A DNA stretch of 64,000 bases from Nioella ostreopsis (GCF_004000255.1 NZ_RCIQ01000013.1:62001-126000); one strand, 5' to 3'; numbered from the stretch's first letter, positions 1 through 8,903 are shown. Numbers and translations are program-made. The notes: a model not told the origin generated them from the letters alone.

Positions 1-408
1 ATGCTGGTGGGGATCGACCCGCTGACCCGGATGGAGATTGCCGAGAAACTGCGGGGCACGATCAAGACCCATGTTCTCTATGCCGTGCCCGTGGGCAAGG
101 CAGAGGGACGGGTGGCGCAGCCGACACCGCAATCGGTGCCGCATTTCAAGGGTGGCAATGCCGCGAAGGTCGTACAGGCGATTTCTCGCAAGGGCGTCTT
201 GCCTCTAAACTTGGGCGGCGAAAAGGTGGAGATCCCGGTGTCCGGCGCCGTTGTCGGCCTGCTGCGCCATGTGAACGGACGCAAATCTCTGTCTGAAATC
301 GCGGCGGCAGAGCGTCTGGACCCGGTGGCGTTCTCGGCGCTCTGGAACGGGTTTTCCAAGGATCTGGCGCGCTATGGGCTGCTCTACTATTCCGCTATCC
401 TGAGATGA
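1..408 (+). CDS. C-terminal part of an unidentified protein, possibly a SAM-dependent methyltransferase
   Basis: The frame is open from the first base of the window to a TGA at 406-408, so 135 residues are visible and the true start probably lies upstream. The last 60 residues look like a small helical or winged-helix module (VSGAVVGLLRHVNGRKSLSEIAAA... then FSKDLARYGLLYY), similar in style to the regulatory tail of some class I methyltransferases. No catalytic motif is visible in this part. It converges on the dCTP deaminase gene, with 11 bp between the two stops. The methyltransferase idea is a weak inference. Confidence 0.4.
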   Translation: MLVGIDPLTRMEIAEKLRGTIKTHVLYAVPVGKAEGRVAQPTPQSVPHFKGGNAAKVVQAISRKGVLPLNLGGEKVEIPVSGAVVGLLRHVNGRKSLSEIAAAERLDPVAFSALWNGFSKDLARYGLLYYSAILR

Positions 409-419
409 ACGTCGCCGCG

Positions 420-1511
420 TTACATCTTGAAATGTTTGGATAGTTTCAGGCCCTGACCCTGGTAATTCGAGGCCAGATCGGAGCCGTACAAAACCTCTGG
501 CAACGCCGCCATCCGTTCATAGACCAGCCGCCCGACGACCTGCCCGTGTTCCAGCACGAAGGGCGCTTCGTGGCAGCGGACCTCCAGCACACCACGAGCG
601 CCCGCGCCACCTGCCGGGCCGTAGCCGAAACCGGGGTCGAAGAAGCCCGCATAGTGGACCCGGAACTCGCCCACCATGGCCAGATAGGGGGCCATTTCGG
701 CGGCGCAATCGGGCGGGATCGTCACCGCCTCCTGGCTGACCAGAATGTAGAACGCGCCGGGGTCGAGGATGATGCGGCCCTCATCGGTCTCGATCTTCTC
801 CCAGAACTCCGCCGGGTCGTAGTGGCCGATCAGATCGAGGTCGATCACGCCCGTATGCGGCTTGGCGCGGTAGCCCACGAGGTCGCCATTGCCGGGGCGC
901 AGATCGACGGAGAAGCCAAGCCCGTCGTCAATGACAGCCTTGCCGCTGACCAGCGGCGCTTCGGCATGGCGCGCGCGCAGATCGGCATCCGACAGCACCG
1001 CCTGACCGGACCGGAACCGGATCTGATTGAGCCGCATGCCGGGACGCACCAGAACCGAGAAGCTGCGCGGGCAAATCTCGGCATAGAGGGGGCCTGTGTA
1101 CCCTTCCGCAATCCGGTCGAACTCCACCCCGTTATCGGTGATGGCGCGGGTCAGCAGGTCAAGCCGCCCGGTGGAGCTTTTGGCATTCGCCACGGCGGTG
1201 ATTCCCGATGGCAGCGCCAGCGATTCCATCAGCGGCACCACATAGACGCAGCCCTTTTCCAGCACCGCGCCCTTCGTTAAGTCCACCTTATGCATGGTAA
1301 ACTCGGCCAGCCGGTCCGCCACGGTGCGCCCGTCGCCGGACAGGAATGAGGCGCGCACGCGGTAGGCCACGCTGCCAAGCCGCAGATCGAGACTGGCAGG
1401 CTGGACTTGCGTTTCGGCAAAAGGCAGATCGCTCAGGATTTCGCCGCGCGCCGCCATGGCGTGAATGGCGTGATCCGGCAGAACACCGGGCTGGGACTGA
1501 TCGGCTGTCAT
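420..1511 (-). CDS. dcd: 2'-deoxycytidine 5'-triphosphate deaminase, long (duplicated-fold) form
   Basis: Converts dCTP to dUTP and ammonia, feeding dTMP synthesis in the cytosol. At 363 residues it is nearly twice the roughly 190 residues of the classical enzyme. The first half carries the family active-site stretch SSTGRLDLLTRAI followed by LYAEI, where the Glu is the expected catalytic acid. The second half repeats the jelly-roll pattern (FFDPGFGYG, then RGVLEVR), so the protein looks like two deaminase folds in one chain. That long form is common in Rhodobacterales. The ATG at 1511 follows GAGGTCGCA, a fair ribosome site. tRNA-Pro and a terminator lie just upstream. Confidence 0.88.
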   Translation of the reverse strand: MTADQSQPGVLPDHAIHAMAARGEILSDLPFAETQVQPASLDLRLGSVAYRVRASFLSGDGRTVADRLAEFTMHKVDLTKGAVLEKGCVYVVPLMESLALPSGITAVANAKSSTGRLDLLTRAITDNGVEFDRIAEGYTGPLYAEICPRSFSVLVRPGMRLNQIRFRSGQAVLSDADLRARHAEAPLVSGKAVIDDGLGFSVDLRPGNGDLVGYRAKPHTGVIDLDLIGHYDPAEFWEKIETDEGRIILDPGAFYILVSQEAVTIPPDCAAEMAPYLAMVGEFRVHYAGFFDPGFGYGPAGGAGARGVLEVRCHEAPFVLEHGQVVGRLVYERMAALPEVLYGSDLASNYQGQGLKLSKHFKM

Positions 1512-1529
1512 TGCGACCTCCTGATACGG

Positions 1530-1564
1530 AAAACCGCCCCGCCCGGATGGGCAAGAGCGGTTTT
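1530..1564 (-). terminator. Hairpin terminator downstream of tRNA-Pro
   Basis: AAAACCGC at 1530-1537 pairs with GCGGTTTT at 1557-1564, with an inner GCCC/GGGC stem. Read on the minus strand the stem ends in a T run, so it can stop transcription leaving the tRNA gene before dcd. It lies within the dcd leader. Confidence 0.65.
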
Positions 1565-1570
1565 AGGTGT

Positions 1571-1647
1571 TGGTCGGGCTAGCAGGACTCGAACCTGCGA
1601 CCTTCCGTCCCCCAGACGGACGCGCTACCAGGCTGCGCCATAGCCCG
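1571..1647 (-). tRNA. tRNA-Pro (anticodon GGG)
   Basis: The minus strand gives CGGGCTA at the 5' end and TAGCCCG at the 3' end as a perfect 7-bp acceptor stem, followed by A and an encoded CCA (plus-strand TGGT at 1571-1574). The T arm contains GGTTCGAGTCC. The anticodon stem TCCGT/ACGGA closes the loop CTGGGGG, giving anticodon GGG, which reads CCC and CCU. Confidence 0.96.
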
Positions 1648-1724
1648 ACGTTCGGCTGTTCTAGCGATTTTGCTGCGGGGTGCAAGCGGGAATAGGCCGG
1701 AAAATCGCTCATCTGCAAAATAGA

Positions 1725-2459
1725 TCAGGCCGAAGGTCCACGGCCGTCCAGCCGGTTTGCCAAGGCTTCCAGCCGGGCGACCATCGGGGTCAGTTGCTGC
1801 TGCTGATCAAGAGAGAAGGGCACCGCGGCGTGCAAAAGCGCCCGCAGCTCTGACAGCGGGGTCGGCGGGGCATCTGCGGGCAAGTCTTCGCAAGCGCTTG
1901 CCATGGCGGCAAGGTCGGGAGTCTCATTCTCCGGCTCCGGCTCCGGCTCTATCTCTAATGGTTCGGGGGGCGGGTCCACCTCAAGCTCCGGTTCGGGTGG
2001 TGGTGCAGTTTCAACCGGGGTGGTGTCTGCTTCCGGTTCAGCCGGGGCGCTGGCGTTTTCAACAGGGGCCTCGTCACCGGCCAGCGCGTCGATATCGACG
2101 AAACCGCCAGACTGTGGCGCCTGTTCGTCCACGCCGGCACTGTCGGCCACGCGATCTTCGATAATTCCGTCCAGATCCTCGTCGAGCGGCGGCGAGAGCG
2201 CAGCCACATGCGCCACGCCTTCCTCGCGGATCAGCTTCTGGACGCCGCGAATGGTCAGGCCCTGATCGTGCAGCAGCGTCTTGATGCCGCCAATCAGCCG
2301 CATGTCCGACGGCCGGTAATAACGCCGCCCTCCGGCGCGTTTCACCGGTTTTATCTGGCTGAACTTGCTTTCCCAGAACCGCAGGGCATGGGCCTCAACC
2401 TCCAGCCAATCAGCCACCTCGCGGATGGTGCGGAAGGCCTGAGGCGACTTGTCGGCCAT
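1725..2459 (-). CDS. MerR-family transcriptional regulator with acidic Pro/Glu-rich C-terminal region
   Basis: A 244-residue DNA-binding protein. Residues about 10-80 form a MerR winged helix ([25 protein letters not shown], then GGRRYYRP and [23 protein letters not shown]). The metal-binding cysteines of the MerR/CueR branch are absent. Residues about 120-195 are a low-complexity Pro/Glu-rich linker, and a predicted helix closes the chain. It sits 6 bp after ihfA and is the last gene of the rpmF-plsX-fabH-ihfA-merR block, a gene order conserved in alphaproteobacteria. Its targets are unknown. Confidence 0.85.
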   Translation of the reverse strand: MADKSPQAFRTIREVADWLEVEAHALRFWESKFSQIKPVKRAGGRRYYRPSDMRLIGGIKTLLHDQGLTIRGVQKLIREEGVAHVAALSPPLDEDLDGIIEDRVADSAGVDEQAPQSGGFVDIDALAGDEAPVENASAPAEPEADTTPVETAPPPEPELEVDPPPEPLEIEPEPEPENETPDLAAMASACEDLPADAPPTPLSELRALLHAAVPFSLDQQQQLTPMVARLEALANRLDGRGPSA

Positions 2460-2465
2460 GCGGTC

Positions 2466-2768
2466 TTACCCCTTGTTGCCAGCGGCAACCCGGTCCTTCA
2501 TCAGATGCGAGGGCCGGAAGGTCAGCACCCGGCGGGGCGGGATCGGGGCCTCTTCGCCGGTCTTGGGGTTGCGACCGACGCGGGCGGTCTTGGACCGCAC
2601 GGAAAAGGTGCCAAAAGACGAGATCTTGACCTGTTCGCCTTCAACAAGGCTGTCCGACATCAGTTCGAGCACCCGCTCGACAAGGCCGGCGCTTTCATTG
2701 CGTGACAGGCCGACCTCTCTGAAGACGGCCTCGCTCAGGTCCATGCGTGTCAGGGTCTTGCCGCTCAT
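2466..2768 (-). CDS. ihfA: Integration host factor subunit alpha
   Basis: A 100-residue DNA-bending protein that pairs with IhfB and acts in transcription, replication and recombination. The HU/IHF fold is complete: helical N-terminus ([21 protein letters not shown]), the beta signature [12 protein letters not shown], and the DNA-intercalating arm with its proline in GRNPKTGEE. The length is normal for IhfA. It follows fabH after 100 bp and precedes merR by 6 bp, which matches the classical alphaproteobacterial arrangement. Confidence 0.95.
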   Translation of the reverse strand: MSGKTLTRMDLSEAVFREVGLSRNESAGLVERVLELMSDSLVEGEQVKISSFGTFSVRSKTARVGRNPKTGEEAPIPPRRVLTFRPSHLMKDRVAAGNKG

Positions 2769-2868
2769 GACTGTCCTCCCAAGGTGGTTGGCCCATCCTG
2801 CGCCTTCACAGATAGCAAGTCAATATCAAGGACTTGGGCGTTAACCTTCTAAGCGGGTGCTTGCCGCC

Positions 2869-3864
2869 TTACCAGCGCAGAACGGCAGAGCCCCAGGCCA
2901 GGCCGCCGCCAATGGCCTCGGCAACCAGCAGATCGCCCGGTTTGATGTGGCCCTGCGCCACGCCGACCGACAGCGCAAGCGGGATCGAGGCGGCAGAGGT
3001 ATTGCCGTGATCCTGCACCGTGACGATGACGCGATCCATGCCGACACCCATCTTCTGGGCGGTGCGGGTGATGATGCGCAGATTGGCCTGATGAGGGACG
3101 ATCCAGTCCACATCATCGGCCCCAAGCCCGGCGCGATCCAGCGCAGTATGCGCGGTTTTTGCAAGCTTTTCAACGGCGTGACGGAAAACCTCTTTGCCTT
3201 CCATCTTCAATACACCGCTGGATTGGGTGCGCGACACGCCGCCATCCACGTAAAGCAGATCACGGAACTGCCCGTCGGAATGCAGGTCCACGGCCAGAAT
3301 GCCACGATCCGCATTGCTGCCATCGCCGTCGCGCGCTTCGAGGATCAGCGCGCCCGCGCCATCGCCGAACAGAACGCAGGTGGTGCGGTCTTCCCAGTCC
3401 ATGATGCGGCTGAAAGTTTCGGCGCCGATGACCAATACGCGATTGGCCTGGCCCGACAGAATATAGGCATTCGCGGTCGAAAGCGCATAGATGAAGCCCG
3501 CGCAGACCGCCTGCACGTCGAAGGCAAAGCCATGGCGCATCCCAAGGCCCGCCTGAATCATCGTGGCGACCGAGGGGAAGGTAAGGTCGGGGGTCGAGGT
3601 GGCGACGATGATCGCGTCGATATCGCCCGGCGTCAGCCCGGCATTGTCCAGCGCGGCGCGGGCGGCCTTGATGCCCAGATCAGAGGTGGTTTCGCCTTCG
3701 GCCGCGAAATGGCGGCGTTCGATGCCGCTGCGGGCGCGAATCCATTCATCAGAGGTGTCGACCATCGCTTCGAATTCGGAATTCGGAACAACGCGTTCTG
3801 GCAGGTAGTGGCCTATGCCCACGGCCACAGCGCGGCGGGTCTGGGCGCCGGTTTTGCCGGTCAT
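2869..3864 (-). CDS. fabH: Beta-ketoacyl-ACP synthase III
   Basis: Condenses acetyl-CoA with malonyl-ACP to begin type II fatty-acid synthesis. The 331 residues carry the full thiolase-fold triad: Cys121 (VQAVCAGF), His258 (IVPHQANLRI) and Asn288 (DHGNTSAAS). GDGAGALIL and the C-terminal GGGLAWGSAVLRW signature are present. Its ATG overlaps the plsX stop in ATGA (3861-3864), so the two are translationally coupled and link fatty-acid initiation to phospholipid acyl supply. Confidence 0.97.
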   Translation of the reverse strand: MTGKTGAQTRRAVAVGIGHYLPERVVPNSEFEAMVDTSDEWIRARSGIERRHFAAEGETTSDLGIKAARAALDNAGLTPGDIDAIIVATSTPDLTFPSVATMIQAGLGMRHGFAFDVQAVCAGFIYALSTANAYILSGQANRVLVIGAETFSRIMDWEDRTTCVLFGDGAGALILEARDGDGSNADRGILAVDLHSDGQFRDLLYVDGGVSRTQSSGVLKMEGKEVFRHAVEKLAKTAHTALDRAGLGADDVDWIVPHQANLRIITRTAQKMGVGMDRVIVTVQDHGNTSAASIPLALSVGVAQGHIKPGDLLVAEAIGGGLAWGSAVLRW

Positions 3865-4952
3865 TCTTCGGAACCTCCGTTTGCATGGGCAATGGCCCGT
3901 TCGGATGCCGCGATACGCGCGGCCAGACGGTCACTGAACCCGGCTGCCGACAGTTCTGCCGCCAGTTTGATCGCCGCCGACACCCCGGTTCCGTCGGAGG
4001 AGCCATGGGATTTGACCACCGTACCGTTCAGACCAAGAAAGACCCCGCCATTCACCCGGCGCGGGTCGATCCGCCGCGACAGGCGCTGCAACGACGTATA
4101 GGCCAGCACGGCGGCCAGCTTCGACAGGATGGAATAGCGGAAGGCTTCGCCCAGAAAGTCGCGGATCAACCCGGCCGTGCCTTCACCGGTTTTCAAGGCG
4201 ACGTTGCCGGTGAAGCCGTCGGTCACGATCACGTCGACCCGATCAGAGGGGATGTCACCGCCCTCGACAAAGCCCACATATTCGAAATTCGCGGCGTTCG
4301 CGGCTGCGGCGATATTCTGAGAGGCGAGCTTCAATTCTGCCCGGCCCTTGAATTCCTCGGTGCCGACATTCAACAACCCGACCCGCGGGCGCCGAAGCCC
4401 AAGACCGTTGCGCGCATAGGAGGCCCCCATGAGAGCATAATGCAGCAACTCGGTCTCATCGGCACGGATATCGGCGCCGACATCGAGCATTATGTTGAAC
4501 CCGTGCGGATTGCGCGATGGCCAGAGGCAGGCGATGGCGGGGCGGTTCACGCCCTCGATCTTGCGCAGGCGTACCATGCTGATCGCCATGAGAGCGCCGG
4601 TATTGCCGCAGCTGATGGCCACGGTCGCCTCGCGGTTGCGCACCGATTCGATGGCCGACCACATGGAGGTGTCCTTGCCAGACCGCATGACCTGGCTTGG
4701 CTTGTCCTCCATGGTGACGACATCGGCGGCATGGCGAATGTCACAACGCCCGGCAAGTCCGGACTTGCGGGCGATCAAGCTTTCCAGCTCGGGTTTGTTG
4801 CCGTGAACGATGAAGCTCAGACTGGGGTTCTTGGCGGCGGATTTCGCCATGCCGTCGACAATTGCCGACGGCCCGCGATCCCCGCCCATGGCGTCGATTG
4901 ACAGCACGATCTCAGACGCTGAAACGTCGCTTGCTCGTGCTGTGTCTGCCAT
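3861..4952 (-). CDS. plsX: Phosphate acyltransferase PlsX
   Basis: Transfers acyl chains from acyl-ACP to phosphate, giving acyl-phosphate for PlsY, the first step of phosphatidic acid synthesis. It has 363 residues and contains the family signature LSIDAMGGDRGP near residue 18, GNTGALMA near residue 117 and VTDGFTGNVALKTGEG near residue 250. It lies 30 bp after rpmF and overlaps fabH by 4 bp. The stretch of about 15 residues before the conserved core is variable, so the true start could be slightly inside. Confidence 0.96.
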   Translation of the reverse strand: MADTARASDVSASEIVLSIDAMGGDRGPSAIVDGMAKSAAKNPSLSFIVHGNKPELESLIARKSGLAGRCDIRHAADVVTMEDKPSQVMRSGKDTSMWSAIESVRNREATVAISCGNTGALMAISMVRLRKIEGVNRPAIACLWPSRNPHGFNIMLDVGADIRADETELLHYALMGASYARNGLGLRRPRVGLLNVGTEEFKGRAELKLASQNIAAAANAANFEYVGFVEGGDIPSDRVDVIVTDGFTGNVALKTGEGTAGLIRDFLGEAFRYSILSKLAAVLAYTSLQRLSRRIDPRRVNGGVFLGLNGTVVKSHGSSDGTGVSAAIKLAAELSAAGFSDRLAARIAASERAIAHANGGSEE

Positions 4953-4982
4953 GTTGGACCTGCCTTGGACGAACCCGCTGCG

Positions 4983-5189
4983 TTATGCCGCGTCGTCGTC
5001 CAGGTCGATCTCGTCCGCCTGAGCGATCACTTCGCGATCTGCATAGGTGCCGCAGGACGGGCAAATGTGATGCGGGCGCTTCAGTTCGCCGCAAGAGGGG
5101 CACTCGTTCGGATTGCCAGCGGTCAGCGAATCGTGTGCACGACGCATATTCCGGCGCGAACGGGTGACTTTATTCTGGGGGACAGCCAT
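4983..5189 (-). CDS. rpmF: 50S ribosomal protein L32
   Basis: A 68-residue large-subunit protein. It opens with the invariant [20 protein letters not shown] and retains two zinc-type CPSCG pairs (positions about 30-33 and 44-47). The tail is acidic ([10 protein letters not shown]), as usual in Rhodobacterales. It is first in the rpmF-plsX-fabH block and follows the DUF177 gene by 223 bp. I see no clear motif in that gap, but it must hold a promoter or leader. Confidence 0.97.
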   Translation of the reverse strand: MAVPQNKVTRSRRNMRRAHDSLTAGNPNECPSCGELKRPHHICPSCGTYADREVIAQADEIDLDDDAA

Positions 5190-5412
5190 GTCTCAACCTC
5201 GGTGTTTTTGCAGGGTGGGCTGTGGCAGCTTTGCCCCGCTTGCGTCTTTCAAATCGTTCTGTCTCGTATCCGCCTTGCATGCGTCGTTCCGGCTGGTCCG
5301 GACCGACCGGGAGCGCACGAACGGCGCGTCAGTCCTACGCGGCGAATGAGGCCGGGAACATACTCGGATTCCCCCGTCATGCAAGCCCTAATCACCACCC
5401 CGGTATCCCGCG

Positions 5413-5988
5413 TCAATCCGTGCTGTCATCGGCATCCGGCTTGCCCAGCTTATCGCGCAATTCCGCAAGCGCTGCAAAGGGTTTCGCGGCCTCGTCGGTC
5501 AGCGGCACAACGCCCGGTTCGGCAACGCTGACAGCACCAAGCTCGGCCCCGTCGGCGCGGGGATAGAGAGGCAGGTGCAACGCCAGAGCCTCGGCCATGA
5601 CCATCGCGGGGTCGATATGGGACCCGAGCGGCTCGATCGTGTCATCCTCGGGCATCTCGGCCTCGCCATCCTCATCCAGGGTCAGATCGGGCATCCTGGC
5701 AAGGAAGCGTCGCGTCACCTCCACGTCGATCCGGGTCGTGACCGGGGCCAGCGTCACCACGCAGGGCTGCACCACCGTTGCCCCAAGCTTGCCGTCGAGC
5801 CGCCAGTCACGCTTGCCGTCGGCGCGGATTTCTCCGGCGAAGCGGAGTTTGCGAATCCCTTCGATGCCCAGATCTGCCGCCAGACCCGCGCGGGTCGGGG
5901 CATCGGGCACGATCTCGAACCGGGTCGGGGTCTTGGTGGACAGCTCCGACAGCGCGTATCCGGGCTCGGCAGGCTTGGATTGGGTCAT
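5413..5988 (-). CDS. DUF177 (YceD-type) protein, upstream partner of rpmF
   Basis: A 191-residue member of the YceD/DUF177 family, which sits upstream of rpmF in most bacteria and is tied to 23S rRNA or ribosome maturation. The core CVVTLAPVTTRIDVEVTRRFLA is the recognisable block, with Cys in the usual place. Acidic stretches follow (LTLDEDGEAEMPEDDTIEPLG). The ATG at 5988 is preferred over an open upstream extension because AGGAG lies 7 bases before it. It diverges from bamE across 144 bp. Confidence 0.85.
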   Translation of the reverse strand: MTQSKPAEPGYALSELSTKTPTRFEIVPDAPTRAGLAADLGIEGIRKLRFAGEIRADGKRDWRLDGKLGATVVQPCVVTLAPVTTRIDVEVTRRFLARMPDLTLDEDGEAEMPEDDTIEPLGSHIDPAMVMAEALALHLPLYPRADGAELGAVSVAEPGVVPLTDEAAKPFAALAELRDKLGKPDADDSTD

Positions 5989-6132
5989 CGGCTGCTCCTG
6001 TTCGATGCGGCGCGGCGTCAGGCAGCTTACGCGGAACTTGCCCTGTGCGCCATGGTCGGTTAAGCCGATAGAAAGCTTTGCCGGGCCTTGCAAGAGCCCG
6101 GTGCGATTGGGCGTGCAGGAGGATCAGGGCAG

Positions 6133-6594
6133 ATGATCAGACAGCTTCGAGGCGGACGGCTGATTCTCGCGGGTCTTCTGGCCCTTGGTGTCAGCGCCTG
6201 TGCGGCGACCTACACAAATCACGGCTACATCCCGCCCGCCGAAGATCTGGAGATGATCCTGCCCGGCGTCGACACCCGTGACAGCGTGGCGGAAACCATC
6301 GGTCGCCCTGCGGCCTCTGGTATCGTGTCGGAAAGCACCTGGTTCTATGTCGCCTCGCGTCACCGCCACTTTACCTACAACGCCCCCGAAGTGGTGGAGC
6401 GGGATATCGTGGCGATCAGCTTTGACAGTCGCGGCACGGTGGAAAACATCCGCGAGCTTGGGCTCGAGGACGGGGAAATCGTGCGGTTCTCGCGTCGTGT
6501 GACCGAATCCAACATTCAGGAAGTCACCTTCCTGCGGCAACTGATCGGCAGCGTCGGTCGGGTGAACATCGCCGAAGCGCTGAACGGCAACTGA
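6133..6594 (+). CDS. bamE: Outer-membrane assembly lipoprotein BamE (SmpA/OmlA family)
   Basis: A 153-residue lipoprotein of the beta-barrel assembly machinery, acting in the periplasmic leaflet of the outer membrane. A charged N-terminus and hydrophobic stretch lead to the lipobox LGVSAC, with the lipidated Cys at residue 23. The SmpA/OmlA core follows: LEMILPGVDTRDSVAETIGRP, then WFYVASRHRHFTY. The ATG at 6133 is chosen because AGGAGG lies 10 bases upstream and gives a proper signal peptide. It diverges from the DUF177 gene, and olsB follows 146 bp downstream. Confidence 0.88.
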   Translation: MIRQLRGGRLILAGLLALGVSACAATYTNHGYIPPAEDLEMILPGVDTRDSVAETIGRPAASGIVSESTWFYVASRHRHFTYNAPEVVERDIVAISFDSRGTVENIRELGLEDGEIVRFSRRVTESNIQEVTFLRQLIGSVGRVNIAEALNGN

Positions 6595-6740
6595 CCGGGT
6601 GGTCAGATTCGGACGTCCGCCCGGTGATCGTTTCGGCAGGTTAAGGCTTGTCGTCGGGTTGTCATGCCCCCACAGTACCAGTGTATGAGCAATGGTAAGC
6701 GCCATCTGCCCGATGGCGCCGGAGTATAGAGGTTCAGCGC

Positions 6741-7493
6741 ATGAACCGACCGCTGACGCTGACACGGGGCCGATTCACAGCCCGATTTGCCCAGTCCGAG
6801 GGCGACCTGCACGCGGCCCAGAGACTGCGATTCCGATGCTTTCGGGGCGGGCAGCAGGTTCGGGATGCGCGTGATCACGACAGGTTCGACAGGCTGTGTC
6901 GCCATGTCCTGATCGAGGACAGCGCGACCGGTCAGCTGGTCTGCTGCTACAGGCTTCTGTTTCTGGAAAGCGGTGCAGAGATCGCGCGCAGCTACTCTGC
7001 CCAGTATTATGACCTCTCCGGTCTCGCGGGATTTGCGCGCCCGATGGTCGAGATGGGCCGGTTCTGCATGGATCCGCTAAAGCATGATCCTGACATCCTG
7101 CGTCTGGCGTGGGGCACCATGACCGCTTTGGTGGACCGCGACGGGGTCGAGATGCTGTTCGGTTGTTCATCCTTCCGGGGGACCGATGCCGCGCCCTATG
7201 CCGATGCCTTCGCGCTGTTGCGGCAACGCCATGTCGCGCCAGACCGATGGCGGCCCCGGATCAAGGCGGGCCGGGTGATCGAGTTCTCGACCCTGGCCGC
7301 CGCCGTCCCTGACCCGCGGCTGGCGCAATCCGAAATGCCGCCGCTGTTGCGGACCTACCTGCTGATGGGGGGCTGGGTCAGCGATCATGCGGTGATCGAC
7401 CCGGATCTCGATACGCTGCATGTGTTCACCGGGTTGGAGATCCGCACGGTTCCGGCAGGCCGTGCCCGCTTGCTGCGTGCCCTCGCGAAATGA
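6741..7493 (+). CDS. olsB: L-ornithine N-alpha-acyltransferase (OlsB-like, GNAT fold)
   Basis: Probably transfers a 3-hydroxyacyl chain from ACP to ornithine, giving lyso-ornithine lipid, a membrane lipid common in marine Rhodobacterales. The 250 residues match the OlsB/acyl-homoserine-lactone-synthase-like fold: RFTARFAQSEGDLHAAQRLRFRCF, then ARPMVEMGRFCMDP and LFGCSSFRGTDA. AGAGG lies 10 bases before the ATG. The usual partner olsA is not adjacent; the next gene is convergent. The family is clear, and the exact amino-acid acceptor is inferred. Confidence 0.82.
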   Translation: MNRPLTLTRGRFTARFAQSEGDLHAAQRLRFRCFRGGQQVRDARDHDRFDRLCRHVLIEDSATGQLVCCYRLLFLESGAEIARSYSAQYYDLSGLAGFARPMVEMGRFCMDPLKHDPDILRLAWGTMTALVDRDGVEMLFGCSSFRGTDAAPYADAFALLRQRHVAPDRWRPRIKAGRVIEFSTLAAAVPDPRLAQSEMPPLLRTYLLMGGWVSDHAVIDPDLDTLHVFTGLEIRTVPAGRARLLRALAK

Positions 7494-7649
7494 CCATCGC
7501 GCGGTGCGAGAGGGGGGGCAGGGCCGCGATCCGGGCGCGGGAGGCGCAGGTCGGGCGGGAAATGGGGCAGGGGCCCCCACCCTGCGCATGCCAATTGCGC
7601 AATATGCCCCCAACCGATGCCGGGAGTGTCCTGCAAATCCCGACACAGG

Positions 7650-8150
7650 TCAGTAGATATAGCGGATCTGGTCGGTCCAGAATCGTTCCATGCGCTTTAG
7701 CGAATGGTTCACCTGGTCGATGCCATCGGGCCCGAGCACACCTTTTTCCTGAAGCGTATCCGCATGGCGGCGAAACAGCCCGGTCACCACTTCGCGCACC
7801 TCGCGGCCCCGGTCGGTCAGCCGCACCCGCACCGACCGGCGGTCGATTTCACAACGCTGGTGATGCATATAGCCCATCTCGACCAGTTTCTTGAGGTTAT
7901 AGGAGACATTCGACCCCTGGTAATAGCCGCGCGACTTCAACTCGCCCGCCGTCACCTCGTGATCGCCGATATTGAACAGCAGCAGCGCCTGAACGGCGTT
8001 GATGTCCAGCACCCCAACCCGTTCAAACTCATCCTTGATGACGTCGAGCAAGAGCCTGTGCAGCCGTTCCACCAGCGACAGGGATTCCAGATATCCCGGC
8101 ATGACACCGTGCCGGGAGGTTTCGCCAAGGGGGCTGTGCAAACTCATCAT
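7650..8150 (-). CDS. MarR-family winged-helix regulator (LdtR-like)
   Basis: A 166-residue DNA-binding protein. The winged helix runs from about residue 60 to 120 (ALLLFNIGDHEVTAGELKSRGYYQGSNVSYNLKKLVEMGYMHHQRCEIDRRSVRVRLTDRGREV), flanked by dimerisation helices. The GYYQGSNVSYNLKKL recognition helix resembles the alphaproteobacterial LdtR group, which is linked to cell-wall L,D-transpeptidase control and stress. It converges on olsB across 156 bp. The sdhE gene on the same strand lies 73 bp upstream. Subgroup assignment is from memory. Confidence 0.82.
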   Translation of the reverse strand: MMSLHSPLGETSRHGVMPGYLESLSLVERLHRLLLDVIKDEFERVGVLDINAVQALLLFNIGDHEVTAGELKSRGYYQGSNVSYNLKKLVEMGYMHHQRCEIDRRSVRVRLTDRGREVREVVTGLFRRHADTLQEKGVLGPDGIDQVNHSLKRMERFWTDQIRYIY

Positions 8151-8223
8151 GATCTCCGCATATCTGCTTGTCCCGCAGACTTGCCGATAAATCCAAATAA
8201 TGAGTTAAACGCGGCTCAGTTTT

Positions 8224-8496
8224 TCAGGAGCTTTGTTTCGATGCCGCCCCATCTGCCAGAACCCGTGCGAATTCTGACATGTATTCAGGGGCTTGTCGCT
8301 GGCCAGAGATCCATTGGTATAGATCCTGGTCTTCCTCTTCCAGCACCCGTTCAAAGAGATCGAGCGCCGCGTCATCGGCCGATTTCAGATGCGCATCAGC
8401 CCATCCGCCAAGGATCAGGTCCATTTCCTTGATGCCCCTGTGCCAGGCCCGCATATGCAGGCGCTTGATGCGAATCTCGCGCGGCTCGGTGCTCAT
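8224..8496 (-). CDS. sdhE: Succinate dehydrogenase FAD assembly factor SdhE
   Basis: A 90-residue helical protein that helps attach FAD covalently to SdhA in complex II. The SdhE signature RGIKEMDLILGGWAD is intact near residues 20-34, followed by LFERVLEEEDQDLYQWI. The length is normal for the family. Its ATG overlaps the stop of an XRE-type regulator in ATGA (8493-8496), so the two genes are translationally coupled. The sdh structural genes are not in the window. Confidence 0.93.
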   Translation of the reverse strand: MSTEPREIRIKRLHMRAWHRGIKEMDLILGGWADAHLKSADDAALDLFERVLEEEDQDLYQWISGQRQAPEYMSEFARVLADGAASKQSS

Positions 8497-8903
8497 GTGC
8501 GGCCTTCCTCCTTGGACAGGGTCTTGCGCAGCCGCTTTTCAAGGCGGCCCATCTGCTCGCCAAGCCGGCCATGCTCCTGCCGGATCTGCCGCAGGTCGAG
8601 GATGATCTGGTTCAGGTCACTCTCCACATCCACCAGATCGGGGTCTTCGGGGCCGCTGCCTTCCCCGGTCAGCAGCCAGCGGATCGACACGTTCAGCAGC
8701 CCCGCCACCATCTGTAGCTTGTTGGCACGCGGTTCGCTCCAGTCGTTTTCCCAGGCCACAACGGTCTTGAGTTTCACACCCAATCGCCGCGCCATGTCTT
8801 CCTGACTTACTCCCGCCGCCTCGCGCGCACCGGCAAGCCGATCTCCGAACGTGGCGATCTCTTCGCTGAACCAATCCGCTTGGCCTGGGGTCGTGTCGGT
8901 CAT
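8493..8903 (-). CDS. XRE-family HTH regulator with C-terminal coiled coil
   Basis: A 136-residue DNA-binding protein. Residues about 15-75 form a Cro/C1 HTH (FGDRLAGAREAAGVSQEDMARRLGV, then TVVAWENDWSEPRANKLQMVAGLLNVSIRWLLTGEG). Residues about 85-130 are heptad-like and charged (DLNQIILDLRQIR...GEQMGRLEKRLRKTL), a probable coiled coil for oligomerisation. The ATG at 8903 follows AAGGAG at about 5 bases; a GTG 15 bases upstream is less likely. It overlaps sdhE by 4 bp, so the pair may respond to one signal. It diverges from aspartate aminotransferase. Confidence 0.88.
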   Translation of the reverse strand: MTDTTPGQADWFSEEIATFGDRLAGAREAAGVSQEDMARRLGVKLKTVVAWENDWSEPRANKLQMVAGLLNVSIRWLLTGEGSGPEDPDLVDVESDLNQIILDLRQIRQEHGRLGEQMGRLEKRLRKTLSKEEGRT

